A DNA stretch of 64,000 nt from Ganoderma boninense. Lineage: Eukaryota; Basidiomycota; Agaricomycetes; Polyporales; Polyporaceae. The DNA is taken from the NCBI GenBank assembly GCA_002900995.3, contig CM035307.1, positions 2,852,001-2,916,000 on the forward strand, in the 5' to 3' direction. Shown here piece after piece: positions 46,422 to 57,970 of this stretch; position 1 is the stretch's first letter, and every line of letters starts with the position of its first letter. The notes below the pieces were generated by a model, which saw only the letters and a list, made by a program, of their open reading frames with translations, ran no database searches and was not told the DNA's origin. The position numbers and the translations under genes were made by a program.

Positions 46422-47325
46422 ATGGCCAAATCCACCCGCTCCAAGGTCAAGCGCCATTTCCGCGCCAAGAAGCGCGAGGAGGGCGTATACGCCGCGACCG
46501 AGGCCGCACGCCTCCACCGCCTCAGCATGAAGCTCAAGACCCTCGCGGCACAGGAGAACGAGGACGAGGACATGCCTGAGGGAGAGGAACGGCCAGAGAA
46601 CGCAGAGGCGGACAGGATGGACGACGACGGTGCAGGTTGGTCGCCTTCTTCCCCCGATTGCATAGTGGATCCTCCGCTTTGGTTTGCGGCGCTGGGGCTC
46701 GTCGACCCAGACGACATCAGTCCCTGAGCGCATGGGCCGGCTCTGCGAGCCTGCGGTCTCCATGGTGGGCCAGGAAGGGGCTAGTCCGAGTAGAGACCTG
46801 CCCGCGAGGAGGATCGCCGACAAAGACCGCTCGGACTGCCCAGAGGCCTTCGACCACCTCTTCCGCAGCACGTCCTGTCCCGATGAAGCCGATATCTGAA
46901 CCGATGGTTGACCCGCTTTCCTGTAATTTTAGATGGGCAGGAGCCTCTACCGCAGACAATGCAGACGGAGCAGGTTCGCACACTTTCTTCACCATCTTTC
47001 GCCCGAATCATAATCACATTCTCATCTCCTCCTCAACGCCCCTTCTCCCCCACGTTATATGCGCCACATGTGTACTATCACTTGACTCCTGTCCTGCCAT
47101 CCCTTCCCCCCGCCTGTTGCGCTTCTCGATCCCGATCACCCAGACGCAATGGACCTCGACCCCAGCTCGTCGAAGAAAATCTCCACGCACGGCCCGCGCA
47201 ATTCCCGCCGCGAGCAGTGGCGCGCATCGAAAGGTTTGCCGGCACGGCCCAACACGAAAGGCATGAACCGCCAGGGCGGCATCGCGGCACGACGCAAAGC
47301 CGGCCGTTCTCATCGGAGACGATGA
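46422..47325 (+). CDS. small basic nucleolar-type protein, LLP homolog / DUF2423 family
   Basis: Exon 1 (46422-46635) encodes MAKSTRSKVKRHFRAKKREE, then GVYAATEAARLHRLSMKLKT and an acidic middle. MAKSxRSK is the family hallmark (yeast YBL028C, human LLPH). A 508-nt intron (46636-47143) joins DDGA to DAMDLDPSSSKKISTHGPRN, continuing SRREQWRASKGLPARPNTKG and ending RKAGRSHRRR; stop at 47323-47325. The very basic ends fit a nucleolar protein linked to ribosome production. The intron is six to ten times longer than the local norm and may hold an unseen small exon or RNA. The family assignment rests mostly on the N-terminus. Confidence 0.72.
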
Positions 47326-48340
47326 TCTGGTGGTTAGGGAGACCCCGGAGGTGTTATGTTAGTGTATACATACGCGTTCTTGTCTGTTCTGAGTCGGTTA
47401 CATATACCAGTGTTTGTGTGTTTGTGTCTCTCCATTCAAGTGGGATTTCATCGTCATGCTCGGGCAAGAAATGTAAATGTATGACACACAGACAGAGTGA
47501 GCAAGGACGGCAGCTGCGTGGATTGCAAAGTGGCTATTCTATGGACGGCGGTATCTAAGGAGCGACGGCACAGGCGGGTCAACGTCTATGCGGGATTGGT
47601 ATGCTATGAGTATATCTGTAGATCAAGGGTGCGATATATGCATGTCAACACAGGAAGGCAGGTACAGAAGGAATGAAAGACCAAGATGATACAGCGGGTA
47701 GCGGGAGAACGCTGCCCTGCGGGTAGATGGCGGCGAGAAGCCCAGGGCCAGGGCCAGACCCCCAAGACAAACGGGGCCGACATATGGATGCGGACTAAGG
47801 ACGGCAGTTGGCGGTTGACGGAGCTGTGGTAGGTAGAACGATGCTCAAATATGTACTGCACAACGGTCGAGTCAACGACGATTACTTCTCACAATACACA
47901 TACATACACTCCTTCCTCCCACCTCCACCTTCGTGCTGAGTCCAAGACCTGGCTGACGGTGCCACCATACACTAGGGCTGGCGGACATTAGCCGGGGGCG
48001 CATATACCAAGGGCGCCGGGTATTATAGGGTGAGATGTTATGTTGGTTACTAGGGAAAATCGGGGAACGGAGACGAGCTGAAGGAGAAAACGGTACGACT
48101 ATCAATTGATCATCACATTGGACGATAGCAACGCCACGCACGCGGTCGTGAGCAAGCATTTTATGGGCGTAAGGGATTGCGAGTACAGCAAAAGTGGGCC
48201 CAGTCTCATACAGCGTGGAAGGTCGACTTGTCGTCGCCAGTAAGCGACGACACCTTGTCATTAAGAGAAGACGGGCTAGGCCTGGTGGGGTCAAAAGTTT
48301 TCGGTAGCCGTATAAGTCAATTAATGCATTGACATGGAAT
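47326..48340. other. 1 kb convergent intergenic region
   Basis: Lies between the stops of the LLP-like (+) and membrane protein (-) genes. It has TG- and AT-rich stretches (for example near 47340-47420) and no credible open frame. Probably 3' UTRs and spacer. Confidence 0.4.
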
Positions 48341-50047
48341 TCAAGGTACGTACTCGTAATCCTCCATGACAATCCGGTCTGTAGTGACATGGACCTCCGG
48401 CCTCGACGGGTAGTGTGCGATCTTGTTCTGGAACCGGAGAACTGGCGGGTTGGGCAGGCGGGGGGTTGTGAGTTGCGTCGCGCTGTGCACATAGATGTCG
48501 TCGTCATCATCAACGTCGCGCAGCCGCGTCACTGTCCTGGTAGCCGACACAACTCTGGAGGGAGGTGGTTAAGGAACCCATCAAACGCCCATACGCGGAT
48601 GACAACTCACGTCATGACGGTGGCAGGAACCTGCATGCAGTGATCAGGGGGCAAGTCGATCGGAATCAAGGCAAAGCACATACCGTGGAGATACTAAAAG
48701 ACCGCCCAAGTGGTTAGTCGTGTCACCCGAAGTTTGGAAACTGTGGCTTACAGGTTCATGATCACTGGGGAGCTGCATCAGACACGAGAGAAGAAAAAGG
48801 AGGACAAACATGGTTACTCACTGTTCAAGTTCACAACGCTGAAAACCTGACAAATGCCGCCCAGTCAGTCTGCGAAGCAATAACCCCAAGGTGGCGGAGA
48901 TACTGACAGCTGGGACAGCGTTGAAAATGAAGGCTGCCAAGTAGTAAATCACGCCTTCCCTGAAGAGGAGGTCACCGAGGCCCAATTGTTCGCCGGACCT
49001 CATGAGGCCGAGTACATGGACCACGGCTAAGGTAAGATTGAAGCCCAGGGCTGCAATAAAGATCTCAGCGTCACGTCCTCGTGAGAAGCCCATGCATGCA
49101 TTGCAAGGCGTGTCACAACAATAATCAGAGACTTACTTGACCAGAAGGTGACGCTCAGGAACACCCTGTTCGTGTTTGACAACGTCGTCAAGACGCATGC
49201 TTGGCTCGTTAGGCTGTAGCTTGCGGATGTGATGAACATGCCACGGAAGAGAAGAGCGCAGTGGGCCAAGCACAGCGTTCCAAGGGCAGCGACGATGGGG
49301 AGCTTGCGTTCCCATACCGCAATGCTGGTCGCACGGGGAGACAATTCAGGAAAGGAGATCAAGACATGGAGGGGGAGCGACGTACGTCCGGAGCATGAGC
49401 GTGATCGAGGCGCAGATGATCGAAAGGTTTCCTGCCACCTGCCAAGCGTGACGTGAGAAAAGCGTGGACACCTGTGAAGGGCGAAGAAGAGTCCCATACG
49501 CAGATAAATGTGTACAATGCCCCACAGTTGATCTGAAAATCGATCAGCACAATGCGTGCAAGCATCGTTCAAGTGAGTACCAACCGGTGACTTGACCGTG
49601 AAGGACGCCATGCTACAACGAAAGAGTCAGTCTAACCTCAACGCCGAGAAACGCAGCCACGTACAGCGATGAGATCGAGAAGATTACGAGGTAACGAGCA
49701 ATGAAGAAGGGGACTGGATACAGACGGTCAGTTCCACAACCAACATACGAGTTGATAGATGTATGCACTACTCTGTATGCAGAATGTTACTTGTGAGATC
49801 GCCAACCACGGGCAAAGGTTTGCGACATACCATTTGTAGCTTCAACTTCCGTTTCCTCTCGATGATTGACCACTCAAAGTCTGATGTCTGGAAGACCTCC
49901 CAGATATACAGACCGAAGCTTGCGAAGATGACATTGGCGTAGGCCACTGTAAGTAGAACAAGCTGAGAACGAGCGCGTCGGCAGATAACAATAAGGAAAC
50001 ATACCGCCGTCCCGCTGAATCTCGACCTGTGACGTCCAATCGACCAT
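48341..50047 (-). CDS. multi-pass membrane protein, basidiomycete-specific family
   Basis: The start at 50047 reads MVDWTSQVEIQRDGG, then across introns AYANVIFASFGLYIWEVFQT and SDFEWSIIERKRKLKLQM. Hydrophobic segments follow: FFIARYLVIFSISS; NCGALYTFICVAGNLSIICA; ASITLMLRTIAVWERKLPIV; ALGTLCLAHCALLFRGMFIT; LGFNLTLAVVHVLGLMRSGE; VIYYLAAFIFNAVPA. The C-terminus is cytosolic-looking and acidic (LRDVDDDDDIYVHSATQL), ending DRIVMEDYEYVP. Six to seven helices with the motif of a Tyr/Asn start, a (D/S)FEW loop and an LRTxAVW helix are common in large Agaricomycete families annotated only as integral membrane proteins. At least eight short introns. Receptor-like or transport function is unproven. 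Confidence 0.75.
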
Positions 50048-51781
50048 GGCTGGGCGCTGAGGGAGATGGGTGCAGCCGGAGGGTCGGAGGAGGTGAAGAG
50101 CGTCGGGGGAGGGGATCTAGGGATGAGACAGGGAGACAGACGCAGGCAGGGGGCGGGCTGGCGCGACGACTCGTTTTACTTAAAAGCTGCCGTGGCTGGA
50201 CGCGACAGGCATTACGGCACGTGTCGCTCAGAAGCCCTTCGACCGCCCGTTGCCGTTTGCGCCGATTCCCTTGTTCTCAACGCTCAAAAGCCTGCGCCTC
50301 GCGTCTCCTGCCAATTGCGTCCATGGCAATCGCGCCACCTGCCCGCCCGCCCTTGTCTGTAAATTGATAACCCTTGTGTCCGCTGCTCTTGGGCGCAAGC
50401 AACATGCCTGAGCTGGTATCCGCCTCGTTGTACCCATCTGGTGATCAATGAGTGCGATGAGCGGATGGCGGACAGCTGCAGGATTATGCAGGGGAGGAGG
50501 GTGAGAGACCGGAGAAAGGCAACACGCGGAAGCAAAACAGGCGAGTCCGATCAAATCCCACACAATCGGAGGCAGTCCGCCCGATCCGGGCCACACTCTA
50601 TCGCCAGATCTGGCATCTCCTCCCTTTCCCGGCAGGTCTCGTACTTGACTCGCTCCAACCCCGCGGCCTTCCTTCGACGCCCACTTCCCGCTACGTCGTC
50701 CTCTCCTCGTCCGCCGCCGTCCCTCCTGCGCTGCGATTTTCTGCTCTTCTCTGTGCGGGCTTCCCTCCCGACCTGTCGTTGCGGTGCGCTGCGGCAGCAC
50801 CTCGTGCGCGCTGCGTGGCGGCTACCCTCTACCAATACCCCACGCGCGGTTATCTTTCGGGTTTCACCCCTGCTCGAGCCCTGCCTGTCATCTGTACATC
50901 TCACGTAAAATCCCGGCGCCTCCGCGACCAGCCCGCGAGATCGGAACAACTGCCCAAGAGCCGAACACATTTGTCGCAATGGGGCGGGCGTGGCGACATT
51001 GCAACAAAGATATCAAAGGTGTGTACCCCGTCACGACGCTTCTTAATGACCTTGGGGGCTTCTGGTGATCCGGAGGATCCTCGCTGGAAGCCTTGCCGAA
51101 GAATCGCACACAAGAGAGGGAACGAAGTTGTACCTGCGAAGGTTTGTGGGGGGCGATGGTGTCCGCATGCGGCCAGGCGGCAACTTACCGTAACGCGCCA
51201 CCTGGCAGAACGCGCTGGTGTGAGGAGGGGATGGTCTGTTAGAGTGCTCCACGTCGGCGTCACGACGTCAGAAGGTTCTGGCGCCACCGGCGTGTATATA
51301 GGGCCTAAAGTGCAAACCTTATGGCTGAAGCGAAGAAGATTTGGCAGCCTTTCACCGCCGCAGTCTCATGCACCCTTGGACATGCCTCATTGGTCGCTTG
51401 ACTAGCCTTGTAAATAACGGTTGTTCCTAATAGCGCGAGCATTGGCTGCTAGTCCTACTGAGCAACGTCATCTCAAACTCAAGCTCAGCGAGTGGATCGA
51501 CCATCGCCCCTCGCCGCAGCGGAGAACCGCAACCTTAGAATTCCCGTTCTTGATATTGCAAAGCTGCGCAGCTGAGTGTCCAGACCGGACCACCCACCGT
51601 CCTAGCACGAAGCGGGAGCAGACTCTAAACTCGTTTGGAACAACGCCTTCCAATCAAGCATTATCGTAGACTTCTAAACCCACCCACATAGAACAAACAC
51701 GTCAACCACACACCATTCCCTTGTTTCTTCCCGCATCCCGTTCCATCAAGCTAAATCCGTCTTAGTGATGAACTAAGTTAG
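50048..51781. other. 1.7 kb intergenic region
   Basis: Upstream of the membrane protein (-) and downstream of ERB1 (-). GC-rich accidental frames of 100 to 200 residues occur (for example 50779-51405 on the + strand), but their translations have no domain and no splice-linked partner. Promoter and 3' UTR sequence is the simplest reading. Confidence 0.4.
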
Positions 51782-54700
51782 CTAGCTGCACCACACCGAC
51801 ACCTGCCCGTCCGCGCCGGCGCTCACGAGCCACGGCTGGCGGGGCACCCAGCGCAGCGCGAACACCCCCAGCCCGTCGCGCACGGCGTGCCCCCGTAGGA
51901 TCTTGAGCGGCACGATGAGCGGGTTCGTCATCAGATCGTTGTAGACGCGCGCGTGGAACACCTGGATCGAGCCGTCGTCCGACGACGACGCGAAGAGTGG
52001 GTACGTGGGGTGGAACGCGACGGAGCGCAGCGCCCGCGCGTGGTACCTGTCAAAGTCGATGTCAGTGTCAGACGTCAGTTAGAGGGTGGCGAGGGAGAGA
52101 GCAGACGAGAAGGAGACGTAAAGCGGCGCACGAGGGTGAGAGAAGCATTACAGAACGGAGGGGCAAGCGGAACATTGGGGCGTCGGGAGGACGCGACGCG
52201 AACGGCAGAAAAGACGGGCAAAAGGAAGGCACGCGAGAAGCTAGCCTCCAGAACGCCACCCAGAACGCCCTCGGAAGAGAGACCGGGACGGCAGTCAATG
52301 CAATTATGAATCACGTCAGGCGTGCATAACGGCGCAGAGCGGGACGCGTCCGTGAAGAAGGCGAGCATGGAAGCCACGGTCTCGTGCAAGCGCAGACGCG
52401 GCCATCAATTGGGATGTTGGCTAGGAAACGGTGTACGTACCGGAGGATCTTGTACGGCTTGTCGCTCAGCTCAAGGTCGAACCAGCATAGCTTTTTGTCG
52501 TATCCGCCGACAATGAGGTGGTCACCCGACGGATGCACGTCCATGGACGATATCCACCGCGTCCCCGGGGTGAGCGTTTTGAGGAGCGTCTGCTCCGCGA
52601 GGTTGTACATCCGCACATATCGCTGCGTCTGTAAGCCAGGGCAGAATAGCATCAGATGGTCAGGACCGGCCATAGGGGACGGAAACACAGAACGCCGCCA
52701 TCGCGTCCGAGAGGAATGGAGGGAAAACGGATCGATCAGAACGCGGTCATGGGAGCATCCGGAATAAATGGGCACACGCACCGCGACAAAGAAGTGCGGT
52801 TTTGACGGATGGAAGAGAACGAGCTGGACGGCCCCCTTCACCTTCTTGAACGGCGCCTGCGAATGACGCCGGGATACTTGGTGGATCCAGACGCCTGCCT
52901 GGCCTTCCGCTACGGAACGCCAGTTGGATCCGGTCAGTTTTCTGTCATTTCGCCTTCTGATAAATAAGAATGGAAGAATGGTGCACGTACATACTGAAGC
53001 GAGATAGTCGCCCTTCCGGTGCCACACTAGCTGCTTAGGCGGTTCCGGTGAGGATGGGAGATTGAGGGTGAGGATTGGGACATCGGATGATGATTGCGCA
53101 GCGGGCACTGATATCCATTTGACGGGGGAGGGAGTGAAGGGAGCTGGCGGGAGGTTGGCAGGTGCGAGGGCGTTCTGAGAGGCTGTTAGGAGGGCGGCTG
53201 GAAGATTTGGGGGGATTATGAAGTGTATGTGGTCCTCACTGTGGAGAGGACAAGGTGAGTGCGGTTCGGGGAGGAAATAAGCAATAAGCAACCACAAATA
53301 CGCACATAGCGATTGCGAAGAAGCTGACATCTGTCCGAGGACACCATTCTACAGCACCGATTTTGCTCTTGAACGTCCACCGCTTCACTTCCTTTCCAAC
53401 CATGACCTCCCACAGCTTCACCACCCCACCCTCGTCCCCAGTGACGACCCAACCCCCGTCTGGGCTTACGCTAACGGCACGGACACGCTTCGCCTCATGT
53501 CCAATCTGCAGGCTCCGGTAGATCGGGAAGGGTCGCAGGCTGCTGGGGCTCGGCAGCTTCGGGATGAGGCTCTCTGGATCGATCTGCAGCTTCACCCGCT
53601 GCACACGCGGTGCGAGGTACAGATCGAGTTGGCGGTTGAACCGCTGCTTGATGAACTGGTCGTACGCGGGCACGAGGCGCAGCGCGTTGTACTTTTGCGG
53701 CAGGAAGTCGCGCTCGCGGTCTTCCGGGTCTGTCTCCTCCCACTTCTTGCGTTCTTCCTCGGTCGGAAGGTACTCCTCGGGCGGGTTGTACGACTCAGCA
53801 TTTCCTGGGAGGCGAGGTTGGGTGCTGGGAGTGGTGCGGGGAGCGTTGGAGGGCTCGTCGTTCCAGACAGAGTAGAATTGGGGCACAGTGTAGAATTGGG
53901 GCACAGTGGATGCAGTTTTCGGCTTATTGGGGAGGATACGTCCTTGACGGATAGCGCGGACGATCTTCATGACTTTTTGCTTCTCCCATTTACTGGGAAC
54001 CCATCTTCGTTTGGGCTCGGGGGCGGCGGAGAGAGGCATGACCTCTTCCTTGCCCTTTCCAGTGAACCATTCGATCGTGTAGGCTCGTAGGGGTCATAGT
54101 TAGCGTCTGGGTTCTCGTTCTCCTGTAATCGTCGGATGATGTCCAGTTCCTCTGGAGTAAGAGGCTTGTCCATTTGTGTGTTCGTGTCAAACGCGGAGGT
54201 CCTGCACGTTTGGTTTGTGACAAGCGAATGGGTATTATGGCAACAGCGCTCACCATGACTCTGGGTCCTCCACCGTCTTCAGGAAGTTATCCAGCTCGTC
54301 TCCTCGAGCAGGACGAAGGACCTTCTTGCCATCAATATTGTACCCCACATGTGGTAGATCGTCGTACCAATGCATTGGTATGTTTCCAACGCGGTTAGGA
54401 GCCTAGAACGCGTGAACATCCGTTTAGTACATTGAACCGGTTTAAACATGAGATAATGGTCTTCGTACGTCTTCTGTCGAAGAATCGGAATCATAGTCGG
54501 GCTCAATCTCGGGATACACGCGTTTTGGTTGACCTGTGATATCCGAGATAATGGTTTTAGGACTTGGGGAATATATGGTGCTCCTCCTCATCCGAGAGGT
54601 CGCTTGATTCTTCGTCATTTTCGTCTTCCTCCTCATCCTCGTCCGACTCGTCCTCGGCGCTCGCACCGTCTGCAGCATAGTCTTCGTCGTCTGTATCGCT

Positions 54701-54892
54701 CCTTGCATCGATCTCGGGAAACTCGTCTACCTCCCCGTCCGAAGCGTCGTCCAGCTCCTGGCCTTCGTCCTCGCTACCCATCTCAAGGCCAACCTCTTCT
54801 GGGAAATGAGGGAGGCGGAGCGGGGGATCCTCCTCCTGCTGCGTGGCCTTCCGCTTCTTGAAGTTCTTCTTTGCCTCTACGGCAGCTACCAT
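51782..54892 (-). CDS. ERB1: ribosome biogenesis protein ERB1/BOP1
   Basis: Start MVAAVEAKKNFKKRKATQQE, then a long acidic region. The BOP1NT domain follows: ISDITGQPKRVYPEIEPDYD; MHWYDDLPHVGYNIDGKKVL; DELDNFLKTVEDPESW; and the MPLSAAPEPKRRWVPSKWEK block. Then come YNPPEEYLPTEEERKKWEET and RERDFLPQKYNALRLVPAYD. The C-terminal WD40 propeller begins with VRAVSVSPDGGWVVTGDEGG and ends GADGQVSVWCS, stop at 51782-51784. Erb1 with Ytm1 and Nop7 (the PeBoW complex) is needed for 27S pre-rRNA processing and 60S assembly. Length (about 830 aa) fits. An 18-bp tandem duplication at 53873-53908 adds a second TVPQFY in a linker. Confidence 0.95.
53873..53908. repeat. perfect 18-bp tandem duplication inside ERB1
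   Basis: TAGAATTGGGGCACAGTG occurs twice in a row (53873-53890 and 53891-53908). It is in frame and on the minus strand encodes a repeated TVPQFY. Confidence 0.9.
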
Positions 54893-55132
54893 GGTCGACA
54901 GTACGAGGACGAAACCCAGTTAGAAGAGGAAGGAAACGCCGAGGAGGAGACAGTACTGCGAGGAGACTGCACGAGCGCCTACGAAATTTCCTGTATCCCA
55001 GCCACGTGAACGAGTGGTAAAGATTAGATCGGGCGGGTCGTTGCCCGTGCTCGCGCGTCTCCGGACCTCTGCACAGACAGCACTCGTCTTGCTTTCCAAA
55101 ACGCGTCCTAGGGGCCCTCTCAATCTCGAACG
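54893..55132. promoter_or_regulatory. divergent promoter region, ERB1 / ARP4
   Basis: 240 bp separate the two start codons. The region must hold both core promoters. No specific motif was identified. Confidence 0.4.
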
Positions 55133-57002
55133 ATGGTCAACTACGGCGGAGGTGAGTGTGCGCGCCATCGTTTGCTCCAGTCACCGCTCATTATTCGTGC
55201 AGACGAGGTCTCCGCGCTTGTCCTCGACTTTGGTTCATCCTCTCTCCGTGCGGGGTACGCGGGCGATGACACCCCCAAGGCTATTGTTCCAACTTCGTTT
55301 GGCTTTATCGACGATCCCACAGCATTGAATGGTGGAGACGTCACCATGGGGGAGGCAGGGGCAACGGAGGGTGAGCAACCCCCAGCACCACCCAAACCCA
55401 AAGTCAAGCTACATATCGGGCAGAACGGTCCCTCGCTATGGCGGAGTGGGATGGAGGTTGGGAACCCAATGCATGATGGCCTGAGTGCGTGACATTCTCT
55501 TCCATCATCCTTTCCTTCGCGCGCTCAGACTTGTCGCATTTGCCATGGCAGTACAGAACTTCGACTGTGTGCCACCTCTCATCAACCACGCCTTCTCCGA
55601 GGTCATGCGATGTAGTCCTTCCGAGCATCCCGTCCTGGTAACGGAAGCACCCTGGAATACGCCGGCGAACCGCGAGCGCATGGCCGAGATCATGTTCGAA
55701 GAGTTTCAAGTGCCCGCCTTCTATGTCGCGAACACTGGCGTGCTCAATGCGTCAGTACACTTCAAAAATCGCTGCCACCGCTCGCCATGTTGATTTCTTT
55801 CCTGTGATAGTTTTGCCGCAGGAAAGGGCTCAGCACTGGTCATTGACGTTGGGCAGTCAACAGCAAGCGTCACGCCTGTAGTTGATGGCTTTGTCTTGAG
55901 GAAAGGTGAGCTGAGCTCGCTGCCACGGGCTACTCCACACACCTCTCAAGCGCAGTGTTCAACTAGGGCTCGCACATTGTGCACTGCCACAGCTCGTACA
56001 TGCGCACGCAAAGCATCTACTTGCGAACCCCACTCAAACACGCCAAGGGATCCCCCTCATCCCCCATCAGCTCATCGCCAATCGAACAGTACGCCTTTCT
56101 TTCGTCCTACTGAGCTACTTTTACAGTAGAAACTTATTCTTTCCTACCCTCTTTCCCTTCCATCCATACTGTTCCGCTCCGCCACCTTCGCGCTCGCAGC
56201 CAGTCGATGCCGGTGTCCCCGCGAGGTTCACCCTCCGCGAAGACCGACAAGCGGGCACCACAGAGAGTTGGCGCGCATGGGCCGAGAACCACGAGGTCGA
56301 GGAGTGGATCCAAAGCGTCGCCGGCATCCTCACGCAGGGCTGGAACGACCAGTTCGCGTCTGGGCAGGGCCCGCGCCACTACGAGTTCCCGACCGGGTAC
56401 AACAACTACTTCACGGGCATGGAGCGCTTCGCCGTCGGTGAGCAGTTCTTCGCGCACTCGTCCGCCCTCGTGGTGCGTCTCGTTTCGCTATTTCGAGATG
56501 TGGGACGGTATGGGCTGACATTGTTTTGTGTGCACTTTTTCAGGCGTCGAACCCGAACCTGCCCAAGACGATACCCTCCCTGATCGTGGCCTCGATCCAG
56601 CAGTGTGACAACGACCTGCGCCAGGTGCTATTGGGCAACGTCGTCCTCACGGGTGGCGGGAGTCTCTTCGCTGGTTTCGCGGACCGCCTCTCGGCCGAGA
56701 TGGGGAGGCACTTCCAGCATGTGAGTCGCCCATCTCGTGCGGCGCTGGTCGTGCGCTAACAGACGCGTCTGCAGGTCAAAATTCACGCACCCGGGAACCC
56801 CATCGAGCGACGCTATGGTGGATGGCTCGGCGGGAGCATCCTCGCCAGTTTGGGCACGTTCCACCAGTTGTGGATCAGCAAGGAAGAGTGGCAGGTAAGC
56901 TTTATAGAGAGCTTGAGCTTGAGCATACCTGACATATCCTTGCTTCCCAATAGGAACATGGAAAGGCGATCGTTAGCCAGCGGTGTAAGTAGAAGTGACC
57001 CT
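55133..57002 (+). CDS. ARP4: actin-related protein 4 (chromatin remodelling / NuA4 subunit)
   Basis: A tiny first exon (MVNYGG) is followed by [20 protein letters not shown] and [16 protein letters not shown], the Arp4 form of the actin nucleotide fold. An Arp4-type acidic/proline insert follows ([20 protein letters not shown]). Next are [54 protein letters not shown] and [20 protein letters not shown]. Last come [40 protein letters not shown] and the end [12 protein letters not shown]. The stop at 57000-57002 is read without further splicing and matches the conserved Arp4 C-terminus. Arp4 is shared by the INO80, SWR1 and NuA4 complexes in the nucleus and binds actin and histones. Eight or more short introns. 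Confidence 0.94.
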
Positions 57003-57970
57003 TCACAGAAGCTGCACGCGAGATGTCGTCATTGTACCTTCACCGTCAGCTCCTTATTGTATGCGCCTGTTGTGTGTACCATCTGTATTCCTCAGCTCTC
57101 ACTCTGCCCGCCAGTCTCGCCGCACGCACCCCAGGGACCTTTCAGACATCATTTTCAGAGAAGCGGATGTATGGTGCATTTACCGAAATCGACCGGATGT
57201 ACAGGGGAATGAAACAGGCGCAACGAGAACGTGCTGGCAAGTACGTATGTAAACAGGGTGCTGCTATGTACGAGTGCAGACATAAACACTGCGCACACGG
57301 CCGCTCACGCGCGTTCCTTCGCGTCGTGGCGGCGGACCGTGTATGTATATGAGTGTACAGGTAACAGTATACCGTTCGCGACCTGGGGAAGCGCTGCTTC
57401 CCTGCGCCGTCCCCACTGCACCACTGCGCTCACGAACATCATGCATGCGGCCGCGGCCGCAGCCCACTACACTACTCGAACTCGAACCTAGTCAGAAACC
57501 ACGGACCGCACGCGCGGTTAAGGGTTGGAAGGGATGCCCGTCGGAGCCCTCCGTCGTCGACCACCGACGCGGCCGGACTTTAGCGACGACGAGGATCGAT
57601 CGACGGCGGATGGCAAGGGATTGGAAGGGGTGTGGGGATGGGGGTGGAGAGAAGGGAGGGTAAAAGAAAACCAGAACCAAACAAGGGGGAGGGTGTAAAT
57701 AAAAATGAAGGAAAGAATGGGCACGGGCCAATCTGCATACGGAAGTCCTAGTTCGGGCACGCACGCTCTTTAAATACGCTGGCTGGGCAAAATGAAGGTG
57801 TCGTTGTTGTGGCAGAGGCGGAGAGAAGCAAAATCGTCCAGAGAGATGTATCGTACAGCTCCGTAGTATTGAAGTCAGGAACGGTCCGTCAATCTGTTGT
57901 CCGTGTCATCGGGAGACGCGGGTATGCAGGCACAGGGCACAGTTGAGGTTGTCACGGGGTTACGGCGGGT
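57003..57970. other. convergent intergenic region
   Basis: 968 bp between the stops of ARP4 (+) and the Gln-rich orphan (-). Contains purine-rich tracts near 57600-57720. No credible gene. Probably two 3' UTRs. Confidence 0.4.

Noticed and set aside
50779..51405. 208-residue + strand frame between the membrane protein and ERB1
   Set aside because: Arg/Pro-rich, no domain, and it overlaps other equally random frames.
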